Source of the DNA: Deltaproteobacteria bacterium
GTDB taxonomy: Bacteria > Myxococcota > JADLHZ01
Direction: 5' to 3'
DNA: 64,000 nucleotides
Assembly (NCBI GenBank): GCA_020848545.1
Contig: JADLHZ010000006.1
Coordinates: 1 to 64,000, forward strand
The notes under the pieces were generated by a model. That model was not told where the DNA came from, searched no databases, and saw nothing but the letters and a program-made list of their open reading frames with translations. Shown here in pieces: positions 1 through 9,400 of the stretch. Position numbers and translations under genes: made by a program. Numbering within the stretch: the stretch's first letter is position 1; each line of letters starts with the position of its first letter.

Positions 1-198
1 CAGCACATCGACAAGCGCAGCTTCGCGATCCCGTTCGTGTGCGGGTGCCGCGATCTCGGCGAGGCGTTGCGGCGGATTCACGAAGGCGCGGCGATGATCA
101 GGACGAAGGGCGAAGCTGGGACCGGGAACATCGTCGAGGCCGTGCGCCACTTGCGCGCTTTGGGTCGCGAGATGCACGAGACGCAAAGGCTCCGCGGC
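1..198 (+). pseudogene. pdxS: pdxS fragment, C-terminal third missing
   Basis: Reading from base 1, the translation matches the middle of PdxS, the lyase subunit of pyridoxal 5'-phosphate synthase. It contains [29 protein letters not shown] and [12 protein letters not shown], which include the phosphate-binding loop of this TIM-barrel enzyme. The match stops after about residue 60 of the visible part. The frame then runs into unrelated Arg/Ser-rich sequence and ends at a stop near base 408. PdxS normally continues for roughly 130 more residues. The start of the gene lies outside the window. The break abuts a piece of pdxT, so the gene looks like the left side of a deletion junction. An assembly error could give the same picture. 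Confidence 0.8.
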
Positions 199-201
199 GC
201 G

Positions 202-437
202 GCGCCCGCGCGCTCGTGTTCATCCGCGCGCCGCGGATCGTGCGGGTGGGTGCCTCAGTCGAGGTCTTGGATCGCCATCGCGGTGAGCCGGTGCTCGTGC
301 GGCAGCGGAACGTCACCGCGGCGACGTTTCATCCTGAGCTCAGCGCGGACGCGGCGTTCTTTTACGCGAGCCTGCCGTTCAGCGAGAGCGCGGCGGACCA
401 GCTCATGATCGGCGTCGGCTCGTCTGCGCCCTTGTAG
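202..437 (+). pseudogene. pdxT: pdxT fragment, N-terminal part missing
   Basis: This frame encodes the C-terminal end of PdxT, the glutaminase subunit that feeds ammonia to PdxS. Visible motifs are [21 protein letters not shown] and [13 protein letters not shown] carries the His and Glu of the glutaminase catalytic triad. The first two thirds, including the nucleophile Cys, are absent. The fragment is in a different frame from the pdxS piece immediately upstream, so no fusion protein is made. The last 25 or so codons overlap the 3' end of the convergent creatininase-family gene, so the present stop may not be the ancestral one. Confidence 0.75.
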
Positions 438-1294
438 AGGACGGCTTCGCTGACCTCGGCGAAGCGACGGGTGATCTCTCGGGCGAAGAACGCGCCGGCT
501 TCCTTTGTCGCGAGCGCGGGCTCAGAGGTGTAGCCCGGGTAGCCTGGGATCGCGTGCCAGCCTTTGCCGCGCGCGGCGAACGCGAGCTCCTGGCTCAGGG
601 TCTTCGCGCCGAGCTTCCCGGCGACCTTGCTCGCGAGCTGGAAGGCCCGCTCGTTCGTGATCTTCGGGCACGGCGGCAGCGACGTGTAGTTCTTGCTCAC
701 GGTCTCGGGCGCGTAGTGCAGCGTGAGGCTCGTCTCGAAGAAGCCGGCGTGGAAGTCGAACTTCAATTCGCGAAGCATGGCGCTCCGCTTCGGCTGGGCC
801 ACATGCGCGAGGGCAGGCGCGAAGCGTTCAGGCTCGAGCGCGAGCATCTCCGCCAGAAGATCGTTGAACGGCGACAGCGCGACGACCCCGCGCTTCTTCA
901 GCGCCTTCACGCCGGCGGTGACCGCGAGGTTGTGCAGCGGATCGCCGTGGAAAGTGATGAGCACGACGCGCTTGGCGCCGAGATCGGCGAGGCGGTCGCA
1001 GGCGTCTATGACGAGCGCGCGCACGGTCTCGAAGGGCGTGTGGCGGCTGCCGGGGCCGGGCGCGGGACCCACGCCGACCTCGAGATCGTCGGCGACGAGG
1101 AGCTCCGCGGGGTGGCCCTTGGCGGCGAGCGCTCGGTGCACGTCTTTGACGATGCCCCGGCTGATGTGGAGGTCGTTGTGGAGCGACAGGTGCGGGCCGT
1201 GGAACTCGACCGGGTTGACGGTCATCCACACTGGGGCGCCCGTCGCGAGGAGCGCCCTGAGGTCCTGTTGGGGGAGATCGAAGAGCCGAATCAT
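362..1294 (-). CDS. creatininase family amidohydrolase
   Basis: The 310-residue protein belongs to the creatininase/creatinine amidohydrolase family of metal-dependent amide hydrolases. The family signature is near the N-terminus: [13 protein letters not shown] fits the E-x-HGxHLP-x-x-x-D pattern of metal ligands. Later segments [10 protein letters not shown] and HAGFFETS also match family positions. It is somewhat longer than typical members of about 250 residues. No signal peptide is visible, so it is probably cytoplasmic. Members act on creatinine, on flavin or mycofactocin precursors, or on other small amides, and the sequence does not show which. It lies 45 bp downstream of rph on the same strand and may be co-transcribed with it. 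Confidence 0.75.
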   Translation of the reverse strand: MIRLFDLPQQDLRALLATGAPVWMTVNPVEFHGPHLSLHNDLHISRGIVKDVHRALAAKGHPAELLVADDLEVGVGPAPGPGSRHTPFETVRALVIDACDRLADLGAKRVVLITFHGDPLHNLAVTAGVKALKKRGVVALSPFNDLLAEMLALEPERFAPALAHVAQPKRSAMLRELKFDFHAGFFETSLTLHYAPETVSKNYTSLPPCPKITNERAFQLASKVAGKLGAKTLSQELAFAARGKGWHAIPGYPGYTSEPALATKEAGAFFAREITRRFAEVSEAVLYKGADEPTPIMSWSAALSLNGRLA

Positions 1295-1339
1295 GCCGGC
1301 CTTATCGAACGAAAACGCGCAAAGTTGCTGCCAGAAACG

Positions 1340-2059
1340 TCAACCGGTGATCGCCTTCACCTGCGCCGCGAACAAATTCGCCATCGCCGCCTGGCCGGCC
1401 TTCACCATCTGCGCGAGCTCATCGGTCGAAAACGGCGCGCCCTCGGCCGTTCCTTGCACTTCGATCAACTTCCCGGACGCCGTTCCGACGAGGTTCATGT
1501 CGGTCTCCGCCGAGGAGTCTTCGCTGTAATCGAGATCCACGAGCACCTGTCCGCGGATCACGCCGACGCTCAGCGCCGCCACGGCCTCGCGAAACGGCAG
1601 CGCCTTCATCGTGCCCTTGGCGATGAGCTTCTTGCACGCGAGCGCCGCCGCCACGTACGCGCCGGTGATCGACGCCGTCCGCGTGCCGCCGTCCGCCTGC
1701 AAGACGTCACAGTCGATCGACAACGTGCGTTCGCCGAGCGCCTTCAGATCGGTGACGCCGCGCAGCGCCCGGCCGATCAAGCGTTGGATCTCTTGCGAGC
1801 GCCCGTTCGTGCCCTTGCCTGCGTCGCGCTGCGTGCGTTGTTGGCCCGAGCCCGGCAGCATCGAGTACTCGGCGGTCAGCCAACCTTGGCCGCGCCCCGT
1901 CATCCACCCGGGCACCTTCTCTTCGATGTTCGCCGCGCAGATGACGCGCGTGTCGCCGAAGCTCACGAGCACGCTGCCGAGCGAGAATTTTTGGATGCCG
2001 ATTTCGATCGAGACCGGCCGCATCTCTGCGGCCGAACGGTTGAATGAGCGCGCTGCCAT
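1340..2059 (-). CDS. rph: ribonuclease PH
   Basis: RNase PH is a phosphorolytic 3'-5' exoribonuclease that trims tRNA 3' ends. The 239-residue length is normal for the family. Diagnostic stretches are all present: FGDTRVICAANIEEKVPGW, GRGQGWLTAEYSMLP, RSQEIQRLIGRALR, DCDVLQADGGTRTASITGA and DLDYSEDSSAETDMN. The last carries the conserved acidic residues of the active site. The MAARSFNR start is a little shorter than the usual RxDGR-type N-terminus but keeps RSAAEMRPVSIE. It is on the same strand as the di-haem peroxidase gene, whose 3' end is 15 bp upstream. Confidence 0.95.
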   Translation of the reverse strand: MAARSFNRSAAEMRPVSIEIGIQKFSLGSVLVSFGDTRVICAANIEEKVPGWMTGRGQGWLTAEYSMLPGSGQQRTQRDAGKGTNGRSQEIQRLIGRALRGVTDLKALGERTLSIDCDVLQADGGTRTASITGAYVAAALACKKLIAKGTMKALPFREAVAALSVGVIRGQVLVDLDYSEDSSAETDMNLVGTASGKLIEVQGTAEGAPFSTDELAQMVKAGQAAMANLFAAQVKAITG

Positions 2060-2073
2060 GACGTCGGCCCCTA

Positions 2074-3501
2074 TCAGGGCTTGGTCACCAATTCTATGGG
2101 CAGCGCTTCACCGGTGAGCGAGCGCAAGAACGCGATGATCGCCCGCTGCTCGTCGTCGCTGAGATGCAAGGGCGCGATGTGTACGCTCTTCTGACCGACG
2201 GTCGGCCCCGCGATCGCGCCGCCTTGGGCGTAATGCCAGAGCACGTCTTCCAGGGTCGCGTAGACCCCGTTGTGCATGTACGGCGCCGTCAGCTCGACGT
2301 CGCGCAGGCTCGGCGTGCGCCAGGCGCCTTTGTAGCGATCGTCGACCGGCAGATCGTAAAAGCTCGCGCGCGAGGTGTCGCTCGGATCGTCGCTCCATTC
2401 GGAGGTGCGGCGAAAGCCGTTCGCTCGCAGCTTGGTGAGCCCGTCCCACGCGCCCCACGGCAGACAATTCTTCCCGTTGACGCAGTCGCACACGCCGCCT
2501 TGCGGACAATCGTTCTCGGTGGGCACCGCGTCTCCTTGCTGGGCGATGCCGATGTTGTGAAAGCCGTTGTCCGAAAAGAGCGGCGTATTGTGACAGTCGA
2601 TGCAGTTCGCCTTGCTGACGAAGAGCTGCGCGCCGCGCTTCTGCTCGGGCGTCAACAGGTCCGACTTCGGCCCAGCCGCGACGAAGCGATCGAAGAGCGC
2701 GTTCTTGCTGACCAGGCGGTGCTCATAGGCGGCGATCGCCTTGGCGAAGTTCACGTAGATGCGCGTGATGGTGTGCTGATCGGCCGTCGTCATGCAGTCG
2801 AACGCGTCGCCGAAAGGCTCCGTTGGATCGCCGGCTTGGCAGCCCTCGTGCGCGCCCGGCCGGCCTTGCAACGGAAAGCGCGCCGAAGCGTCGGCGGCGT
2901 CGAAGGGCAGCGGATACTCGGGAAACACCGCGTCGTACTCGGCGCGGTAAACCGTGTACAAACGCCACGCGACCTTCAACCGATTCGACGCCATCGACAC
3001 GAAGCTCTCGGTGACCGCGACGATCTGCGACCACACCGAGTCGTTGCGGCCGTTCCAGTACATCAGCGTCCAAAACCCGGCGTTCAAGGTCTGCTGGCTG
3101 TTGACGTCGTACCAGCCGGCGCCGATCGACACGTGCGCAGGCGTGGAGGTGAAGTCGGCGCCGGCGCGAGCAGGGTTGTGGCAGGTGGCGCACGAGATCG
3201 CCGTCGGCATGCCCTTCGGCGCGCGCGCGTAGGGGGCCGGCCTGCGCAGCATGTCGAGGAGCGTCGCGTCGCCCGAAAATCCGGGGTCGAAGTAGAGCCG
3301 CTGCCCGAGCTTCTCAGCCAACGGATGACCGGCGTATTTGTTCGACGGATCCGGCGGCGGGTCGCCCAAATCGGCCAGGCTCTGCAGCCGCTTCCACTCA
3401 CTCGCGGTGAACAGGCACGTGCCGTCTGCGCACGGGTCATTGCATCCAACGAGGCCGGCGGCGAGCAGCGAAATCGCGCAGGTGAAAAGAGCGAGGCGCA
3501 C
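2074..3501 (-). CDS. di-haem cytochrome c peroxidase (CcpA/MauG family) lipoprotein
   Basis: The protein has 475 residues and begins with a lipoprotein signal whose probable lipidated Cys is residue 20 (LVGC). Two haem c attachment motifs are visible, CATCH at about residues 104-108 and CIDCH at about 300-304. This spacing is typical of bacterial di-haem cytochrome c peroxidases and MauG-like proteins. TPSLRDVELTAPYMHNG near the C-terminus holds a likely axial Met. It probably acts on the periplasmic face or outer membrane, reducing peroxide or oxidising a partner protein. Cys-rich inserts around residues 220-240 and before the second half are unusual. The gene is divergent from aceE with only 38 bp between the starts. 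Confidence 0.85.
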   Translation of the reverse strand: MRLALFTCAISLLAAGLVGCNDPCADGTCLFTASEWKRLQSLADLGDPPPDPSNKYAGHPLAEKLGQRLYFDPGFSGDATLLDMLRRPAPYARAPKGMPTAISCATCHNPARAGADFTSTPAHVSIGAGWYDVNSQQTLNAGFWTLMYWNGRNDSVWSQIVAVTESFVSMASNRLKVAWRLYTVYRAEYDAVFPEYPLPFDAADASARFPLQGRPGAHEGCQAGDPTEPFGDAFDCMTTADQHTITRIYVNFAKAIAAYEHRLVSKNALFDRFVAAGPKSDLLTPEQKRGAQLFVSKANCIDCHNTPLFSDNGFHNIGIAQQGDAVPTENDCPQGGVCDCVNGKNCLPWGAWDGLTKLRANGFRRTSEWSDDPSDTSRASFYDLPVDDRYKGAWRTPSLRDVELTAPYMHNGVYATLEDVLWHYAQGGAIAGPTVGQKSVHIAPLHLSDDEQRAIIAFLRSLTGEALPIELVTKP

Positions 3502-3539
3502 TCGTCGTCAACTTGCCATTCTGCTAGCCTTTCGCACCT

Positions 3540-6248
3540 ATGTTTGAACCCTTCGACCGCCGCGGCCAGGACTCGGGCTCACCAGAGAGCGACATCGACC
3601 CCGAAGAGACCAGCGAGTGGATCGATGCGCTGAAGAGCATCGTCAAAGTCCACGGCAAAGATCGGGCCGCGTACATCCTCAAGCATCTGCAAACGCAGGC
3701 GCAGGCGCAGGGCGTGCCGCTCCCGTTCGAGCCGACCACGCCGTACATCAATACGATCCGGCCGGAAGATCAGCCGGAGTACCCGGGCGATCGCAAGCTC
3801 GAGGCACGCATCCGCGCGATCATCCGCTGGAACGCGATGGCGATGGTGGTGAAGGCGAACAAGCACTTCAACGGCATCGGCGGCCACCTCTCGACGTACG
3901 CGAGCGCGGCGCACCTCTACGAGGTCGGCTTCAACCACTTCTTCCGCGGCAAGTGGAAGGACTTCACCGGCGACCAGATCTACTTCCAAGGCCACGCGTC
4001 GCCCGGCATCTACGCACGCGCGTGGATGCTCGGCCGCTTGACCGACCAGCACCTCGAGAACTTCCGGCGCGAGTTGCAGCCGGGCGGTGGCCTCAGCTCG
4101 TATCCGCATCCGTGGTTGATGCCGGATTTCTGGGAGTACCCGACGGTGTCGATGGGCCTAGCGCCGCTCATGGCGATCTACCAGGCGCGCTTCAATCGCT
4201 ACTTGCAGGACCGCGGCATCCGCGACACGAGCCACGCGCACGTCTGGGCGTTCTTGGGCGACGGCGAGACCGACGAGCCCGAGACGCTCGGCGCGATCAG
4301 CTTGGCGGCGCGCGAGCAGCTCGACAATTTGATCTTCGTCATCAACTGCAATTTGCAAAGGCTCGACGGCCCCGTGCGCGGTAACGGCAAGATCATCCAA
4401 GAGCTCGAGGCGAACTTTCGCGGCAACGGCTGGAACGTCATCAAGGTGATCTGGGGCAGCGACTGGGACGAGCTCATCGCGAAGGACTCGACGGGTGAGC
4501 TCGTGCGGCGTGCCGGCGAAGTCGTCGACGGTGAGTATCAGAAGTACGTCGTCGAAGGCGGCGCCTACATCCGCGAGCACTTCTTCAACACCGACACCTT
4601 GAAGAAGATGGTCGAGCACATGAGCGACGAGCAGCTCGCGCACCTCTCGCGGGGCGGCCACGACGAGGCCAAGCTCTACGCCGCGTATCAGAACGCGGTC
4701 GAATGCAAAGGCCGCCCGACGGTCATCTTGGCGAAGACGATCAAGGGCTTCGGCCTCGGCGACGCCGCCGAAGGCAAGAACGTCACGCACCAGCAGAAGA
4801 AGCTCGACGTCGCGCAGCTCAAGAAGATGCGCGACCGTTTTCAGATCCCCGTGCCGGACGACAAGATCGAAGATCTGCCGTTCTACAAGCCGGCCGACGA
4901 CGCGCCGGAGATGGTGTACCTGCGCGAGCGCCGCTTGCGCCTCGGCGGTTACGCGCCGGCGCGGCACATCAAAGCGAAGCCGCTCGAAGCACCGGGCCGC
5001 GAGATCTTCGCCGAGTTCTACAAGGGATCGACGGGCCGTCCAGTGTCGACCACCATGGCCTACGTGCGCATGCTGACGATCCTCTTGCAGGACAAGAACC
5101 TCGGCAAGCTCATCGTGCCGATCGTGCCGGACGAAGCGCGCACCTTCGGCATGGACGCGCTCTTCCGTCAGATCGGCATCTACTCGCACATCGGCCAGCG
5201 CTACGAGCCGGTCGATAAGAGCCAGCTGATGTATTACCGCGAGGCCAAAGACGGGCAGCTGCTCGAAGAAGGCATCACGGAAGCGGGCTCGATGTCGTCG
5301 TGGATCGCTGCGGGCACGGCGTGGTCGACGCACGGCGTGAATACGATCCCGCTGTTCATCTACTATTCGATGTTCGGCTTCCAGCGCATCGCCGATCTCA
5401 TTTGGGCCGCCGCCGACGCACGCGCGAAGGGCTTCTTGCTCGGCGCGACGGCCGGACGAACGACGCTCCCGGGCGAAGGCCTGCAGCACCAAGACGGCCA
5501 CTCGCACGTCTTCGCGCTGACGGTGCCGAACTGCATGGCCTACGATCCGGCGTACGCCTACGAGATCGCGATCATCATCCAAGATGGCATCAAGCGGATG
5601 TACCAGAACGGCGAAGCGATCTTCTATTACATCACCGTGATGAACGAGAACTACGAGATGCCGGCGATGCCCGAGGGCGCCGAGGACGGCATCCTGCGCG
5701 GCATGTACCTCTTGCGCGCAGTCGACGCGCAAAAGCCGGCGAAGAAGAAGAAGCTGCACGTGAACCTGATGGGCAGCGGCACGATCTTGAACGAGGTCGT
5801 CAAAGCCGCGCAGATCCTCGCCGAGAAGTTCGGCGTCGCCTCGAGCGTCTACAGCGCCACGAGCTACAAAGAATTACGCCGCGACGCGATGGAGTGCGAG
5901 CGCTGGAATATGCTGCACCCGGAGCAGGAAAAGAAGCGCTCCTACCTCGCGAAGCTCTTCGACGGCGCCGAAGGTCCGTTCGTCTCGGCGAGCGACTACA
6001 TGCGCACCTTCGCGGAGCAGATCGCGCCGTACCTGCCGGGCAAGCTGACCACGCTCGGCACCGACGGCTTCGGCCGCAGCGAGACGCGCGAAGCCTTGCG
6101 GCGCTTCTTCGAGGTCGACGCCGCCGCGATCGTCGTTGCGGCGCTGCACGCGCTTGCGGAGGAAGACAAGATCGCGCGCTCGGTCGTCACGCACGCGATC
6201 GCCGAGCTCGGGATCAACCCGGAGCAGCCCGCGCCGTGGACGGTTTGA
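3540..6248 (+). CDS. aceE: pyruvate dehydrogenase E1 component, homodimeric type
   Basis: AceE catalyses thiamine-diphosphate-dependent decarboxylation of pyruvate and acetylates the lipoyl group of E2. The 902-residue length suits the single-chain E1 of Proteobacteria (about 890). GHASPGIYARA and the TPP/Mg motif GDGETDEPE at about residue 240, followed by NCNLQRLDGPVRGN, are diagnostic. The C-terminal transketolase-like half has TAGRTTLPGEGLQHQDGHS and ends SELGINPEQPAPW-like. No E2 or E3 gene follows, so the complex is encoded in pieces. The gene ends within a perfect inverted repeat that includes its stop codon. Confidence 0.97.
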   Translation: MFEPFDRRGQDSGSPESDIDPEETSEWIDALKSIVKVHGKDRAAYILKHLQTQAQAQGVPLPFEPTTPYINTIRPEDQPEYPGDRKLEARIRAIIRWNAMAMVVKANKHFNGIGGHLSTYASAAHLYEVGFNHFFRGKWKDFTGDQIYFQGHASPGIYARAWMLGRLTDQHLENFRRELQPGGGLSSYPHPWLMPDFWEYPTVSMGLAPLMAIYQARFNRYLQDRGIRDTSHAHVWAFLGDGETDEPETLGAISLAAREQLDNLIFVINCNLQRLDGPVRGNGKIIQELEANFRGNGWNVIKVIWGSDWDELIAKDSTGELVRRAGEVVDGEYQKYVVEGGAYIREHFFNTDTLKKMVEHMSDEQLAHLSRGGHDEAKLYAAYQNAVECKGRPTVILAKTIKGFGLGDAAEGKNVTHQQKKLDVAQLKKMRDRFQIPVPDDKIEDLPFYKPADDAPEMVYLRERRLRLGGYAPARHIKAKPLEAPGREIFAEFYKGSTGRPVSTTMAYVRMLTILLQDKNLGKLIVPIVPDEARTFGMDALFRQIGIYSHIGQRYEPVDKSQLMYYREAKDGQLLEEGITEAGSMSSWIAAGTAWSTHGVNTIPLFIYYSMFGFQRIADLIWAAADARAKGFLLGATAGRTTLPGEGLQHQDGHSHVFALTVPNCMAYDPAYAYEIAIIIQDGIKRMYQNGEAIFYYITVMNENYEMPAMPEGAEDGILRGMYLLRAVDAQKPAKKKKLHVNLMGSGTILNEVVKAAQILAEKFGVASSVYSATSYKELRRDAMECERWNMLHPEQEKKRSYLAKLFDGAEGPFVSASDYMRTFAEQIAPYLPGKLTTLGTDGFGRSETREALRRFFEVDAAAIVVAALHALAEEDKIARSVVTHAIAELGINPEQPAPWTV

Positions 6249-6480
6249 CGTCAGAGCGCGCTTCGCTCCTCTGACGTCTCCGTCACTTCCTTGGAAACAA
6301 CGCGCGCTTCGCTCCGTTGTTTCCTCGTCACTTGCTCGCGCTTCGCGCTCGTCGTGACTGTTGTTTTACCCCAACCCGCTCGCTGCGCTCGCTCCGGCCC
6401 CGCAAGCGGGCCCTGTAGGGCGCATGCGCGCCGGGATCTGCGAACGCCGGGCGCAAGCGCCCTGGCTCGCTGCGCTCGCG
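6247..6480. repeat. palindrome-rich convergent intergenic region with three related hairpins
   Basis: This gap separates the 3' ends of aceE and the beta-helix gene. Bases 6247-6278 form a perfect 10-bp stem (GACGTCAGAG/CTCTGACGTC) around a 12-nt loop, CGCGCTTCGCTC. Bases 6293-6324 form a second perfect 10-bp stem with a different stem sequence and the identical 12-nt loop. Bases 6327-6358 form a third, weaker hairpin around CGCGCTTCGCG. Further right, CTCGCTGCGCTCGC occurs at 6379-6392 and again at 6466-6479, and GGGCGC-AA-GCGCCC lies at 6449-6462. The hairpins may act as a bidirectional terminator or mRNA 3'-end stabiliser. Only a short T-rich run follows (near 6360). Confidence 0.7.
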
Positions 6481-6483
6481 CTT

Positions 6484-9400
6484 TTAGAGGGAGCGACGGC
6501 GAGTTCGTTGGGAGATTCGGAGAGAGAAATGCGTCAGGGCTGCGAGCAAGAGCCAGAGTGGGGAAGGCGTTGATGCGGCGCAGCCGTCGGTCGGAACGGC
6601 GTTCGTCGGAGCCTCGCCTGCGTTGTTGTCGGGCGGCGGTGCGGTCGCTGTGATCGTCGCGGCGTCGTTCGTCGATGTTGGATCGCTCTCGGAAGCGTCG
6701 ACGCTGAACGCGGCGCTCGCCTCGCTGCTCGTGAAGCGCAAGACGAGCACGACGTCGGTCGAGGCGCCGTTGCCGAGCGGTCCGAGCGCGCAGGAGAAGT
6801 CGGTGCCAACGAGCGTGCAGGTGCCGGCGCTCGGCGTCGCGTGGACGACGGTGAAGCCGGTGAACGCGCCGTGCCAGACGACGTTGGTGGCGGTGTCTGG
6901 TCCGGCGTTGCTTGCGCTGATCACGTAGCGCACGAGGCCGTCGCCGAGCTCCGCCGGCCCTGAGACGGCGATGCCAACGTCCGCCGCGACGGCAACAGCC
7001 GACGTCGTGACGGTGCCGGTGAGCGTGGTCGCGTTGTCGGCGGTGTTTGCGTCGATCTCGATCATCGTGACGCTGATCCCTCTCGCGACCGCGCCGCCGG
7101 CGGTGGGCGTGAGCTGCAGGTTGATCGTGCCGACGGCCGCGGGCGCGAGCTTCGAGAAGGTGCAAACGACGTTCGGCTTCGGCGTGCAGGCGGCCTGGCT
7201 CTGGATCATGGTCAGATCCGGCACGCCCGGGATCGCCACCGCGATGCGGTGCGCGTCGATGGCGCCGGTGTTCGTGACGTTGATGACGTATGAGAGCGAG
7301 CCGCCGAGCGCGATCGGCGCCGCGGGAGTGGAGGCGGTGACCGCCACGTTCGTCGTGCCGAGCTCGATGGCGCCGGCGTCGCACCGCCCGTTCAGCGGCC
7401 GCGCGACGCCGCGTTGATCCGCGGTGAGTAGCGCGCCGAGCTCGTCGACGCAGCCGCCGCTGCCGACCGGCGTGCCGGCGTCGCGCGCGGGGCTCGCTTG
7501 GGTGACCGGCTGCGAGGGCGTGGGCCCGCCGTAGTCGTCGAGCGGCGCGAGCATCAGCGCTTGGTCGACGACGTTTCCAGTGCCGGCCTGCGTGACGGTG
7601 CATCCGGCGCTCGCGCCGAGGAACGCGTAGCCGTTGAGCGTGAGCGCGCCGCCGCAATCTTGGGTGGTGTTGCTCGCGAGGATGCTGTTCTTGGCTTCGC
7701 CGAAGCCGCTCGCGATCGCCACTCCGCCGCCGCTCGCCGCGTTGTTGCCGGCGATCGTCGCGTTGTAGAGCGCGAGCCGCCGGCCGCCGCCCGGGCTCTG
7801 CACGAAAACGCCGCCGCCCGTGCCGCCCGCCACGTTGCCGCTCACCGTCGAGTTGACGAGGTCGACCGTGCCCGAGAGGTTGGCGATGCCGCCGCCGCTG
7901 CCGGCGCTCGTCGAGCACCCGGTCACCGCCGAGTCGACGAGCTTCAAGGCGCCCGTCGTCGCGATGCCGCCGCCGTGGCCCGCGCCGGTGATCGTGCTCG
8001 CTGTGACGAGCGCGCGGCGCAAGGTGAGCGTGGGCGAGCCTGCTTGCACCTCGAGGCTCAACGCGCCGCCGGGCGTGGCGCCGTTCGTGTGGCCGCCGCG
8101 AAGCGTGAGGTCGCGCCACTCGGCGGTCACCGGCCCGCGGATCCGCGCCACGCGCGAGAGCCCGTTGGCGTCGATGATGGTGGTGTTCGCCGCGGCGCCT
8201 CTGAGGTCGAGCTCGTCGGTGATGTCGAGCTCGCCGGCGCTGAGTGTATAGGTCGCGGCGCCGATCGCGATCGTCTCGTAGCCGGCCCACGCGCTCGCTT
8301 GCAGCACGGCCGCGCGCAGCGTGCAGCCGCCGCTGAACGAGGAGCACAGGCCATCGCTCGTGTTCGTGTCGGGGGAGTCGAGCGTCGAGTCGACGACATA
8401 GTGTCCGGACTCGACCGCGCCGATGTCGCAGCGGCCGCGTTGCACGCGAGGCGAGCTGCGTTGATCTTTGTCGGAGTGCGGCTCGGCGTCGGTGTCCAAG
8501 ATGAAGGTGCTGTCGATGCAGCCGTCAGGAGCGCCGGCGTCGATGAGCAGGCTGGCGCGCCCGAGCGGGCGATACTTCGATGCGTCGCCGGTGCGCAGCG
8601 TCAGCGGGCCGAGGCCATGGACGCCGCCGTTGATGTTGCCGGTGTTGTCGTCGGCGATCGTGCACCCTGTCAGGTCGCCGAAGAAGTTGTAGCCGTGCGA
8701 GGTGAGCTCGCCGCCGTTCGTCGCGCAGTCCGGGGCCTGGCCGCCGTTGTCGACGTTCGCCGCGATCACCGAATTCTTCACGTACACGGTGCCGGTCATC
8801 TCGTTGTAGACGCCGCCGCCGTTGCCCGCGGCCATCGTCGTGTCGTTGTTCGCGACGGTGGCGTTGAACAGGATGACGGTGCCGCCGCTCGCGTTGTAGA
8901 CGCCGCCGCCGTGGCCGGTCGCGTGGTTGTCGCTGATCGTCGTGCCGAGCGCCGTGAAGATCGTGCCCATCGCCACCGCGACCCCGCCGCCTTTTTGCGC
9001 GGTGGTGTTCTCGGTGAACGAGCTCTCCCAGACGCTGGCCGTGACGCCGGAGGTGGCGAGGCACAGGCCGCCGCCGCCGGCGCCCGCGCCCGTCGTCGTG
9101 TTGAGCTCGACGCGGCTCGCGAACATCACCATGCGGCCGAGGCCGATGTGGATGCCGCCGCCGGCGCCGGCCGCGGTGTTGCCGGTGACGACCACGTGGT
9201 CGAGGTCGAGGTTGCCGCTCACTTGCGCGATGCCTCCGCCGGGGCCGGTCGAGCTGCCGCCGGTGATCACCAAGTTGCGCAAGAAGACGCGCTCGCCGCC
9301 GCCGGGGCGCGAGTCGATCACGCGCTCGCCGGTGGCGCCGGCGGTGATCGTGGCGGGCGGGCCGGTGAGCACTTCGATCACCACGCTGCGCAAAAGATCG

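Noticed and set aside
554-2047. Long plus-strand open frame over the creatininase and rph genes
   Set aside because: It is the antisense shadow of two well-identified minus-strand genes and has an Arg/Ala-rich translation without any domain.
6251-8347. 698-codon frame overlapping the beta-helix gene and the intergenic palindromes
   Set aside because: Its translation is Arg-rich and repetitive, it shares the strand with a better-supported frame, and it has no signal or domain.
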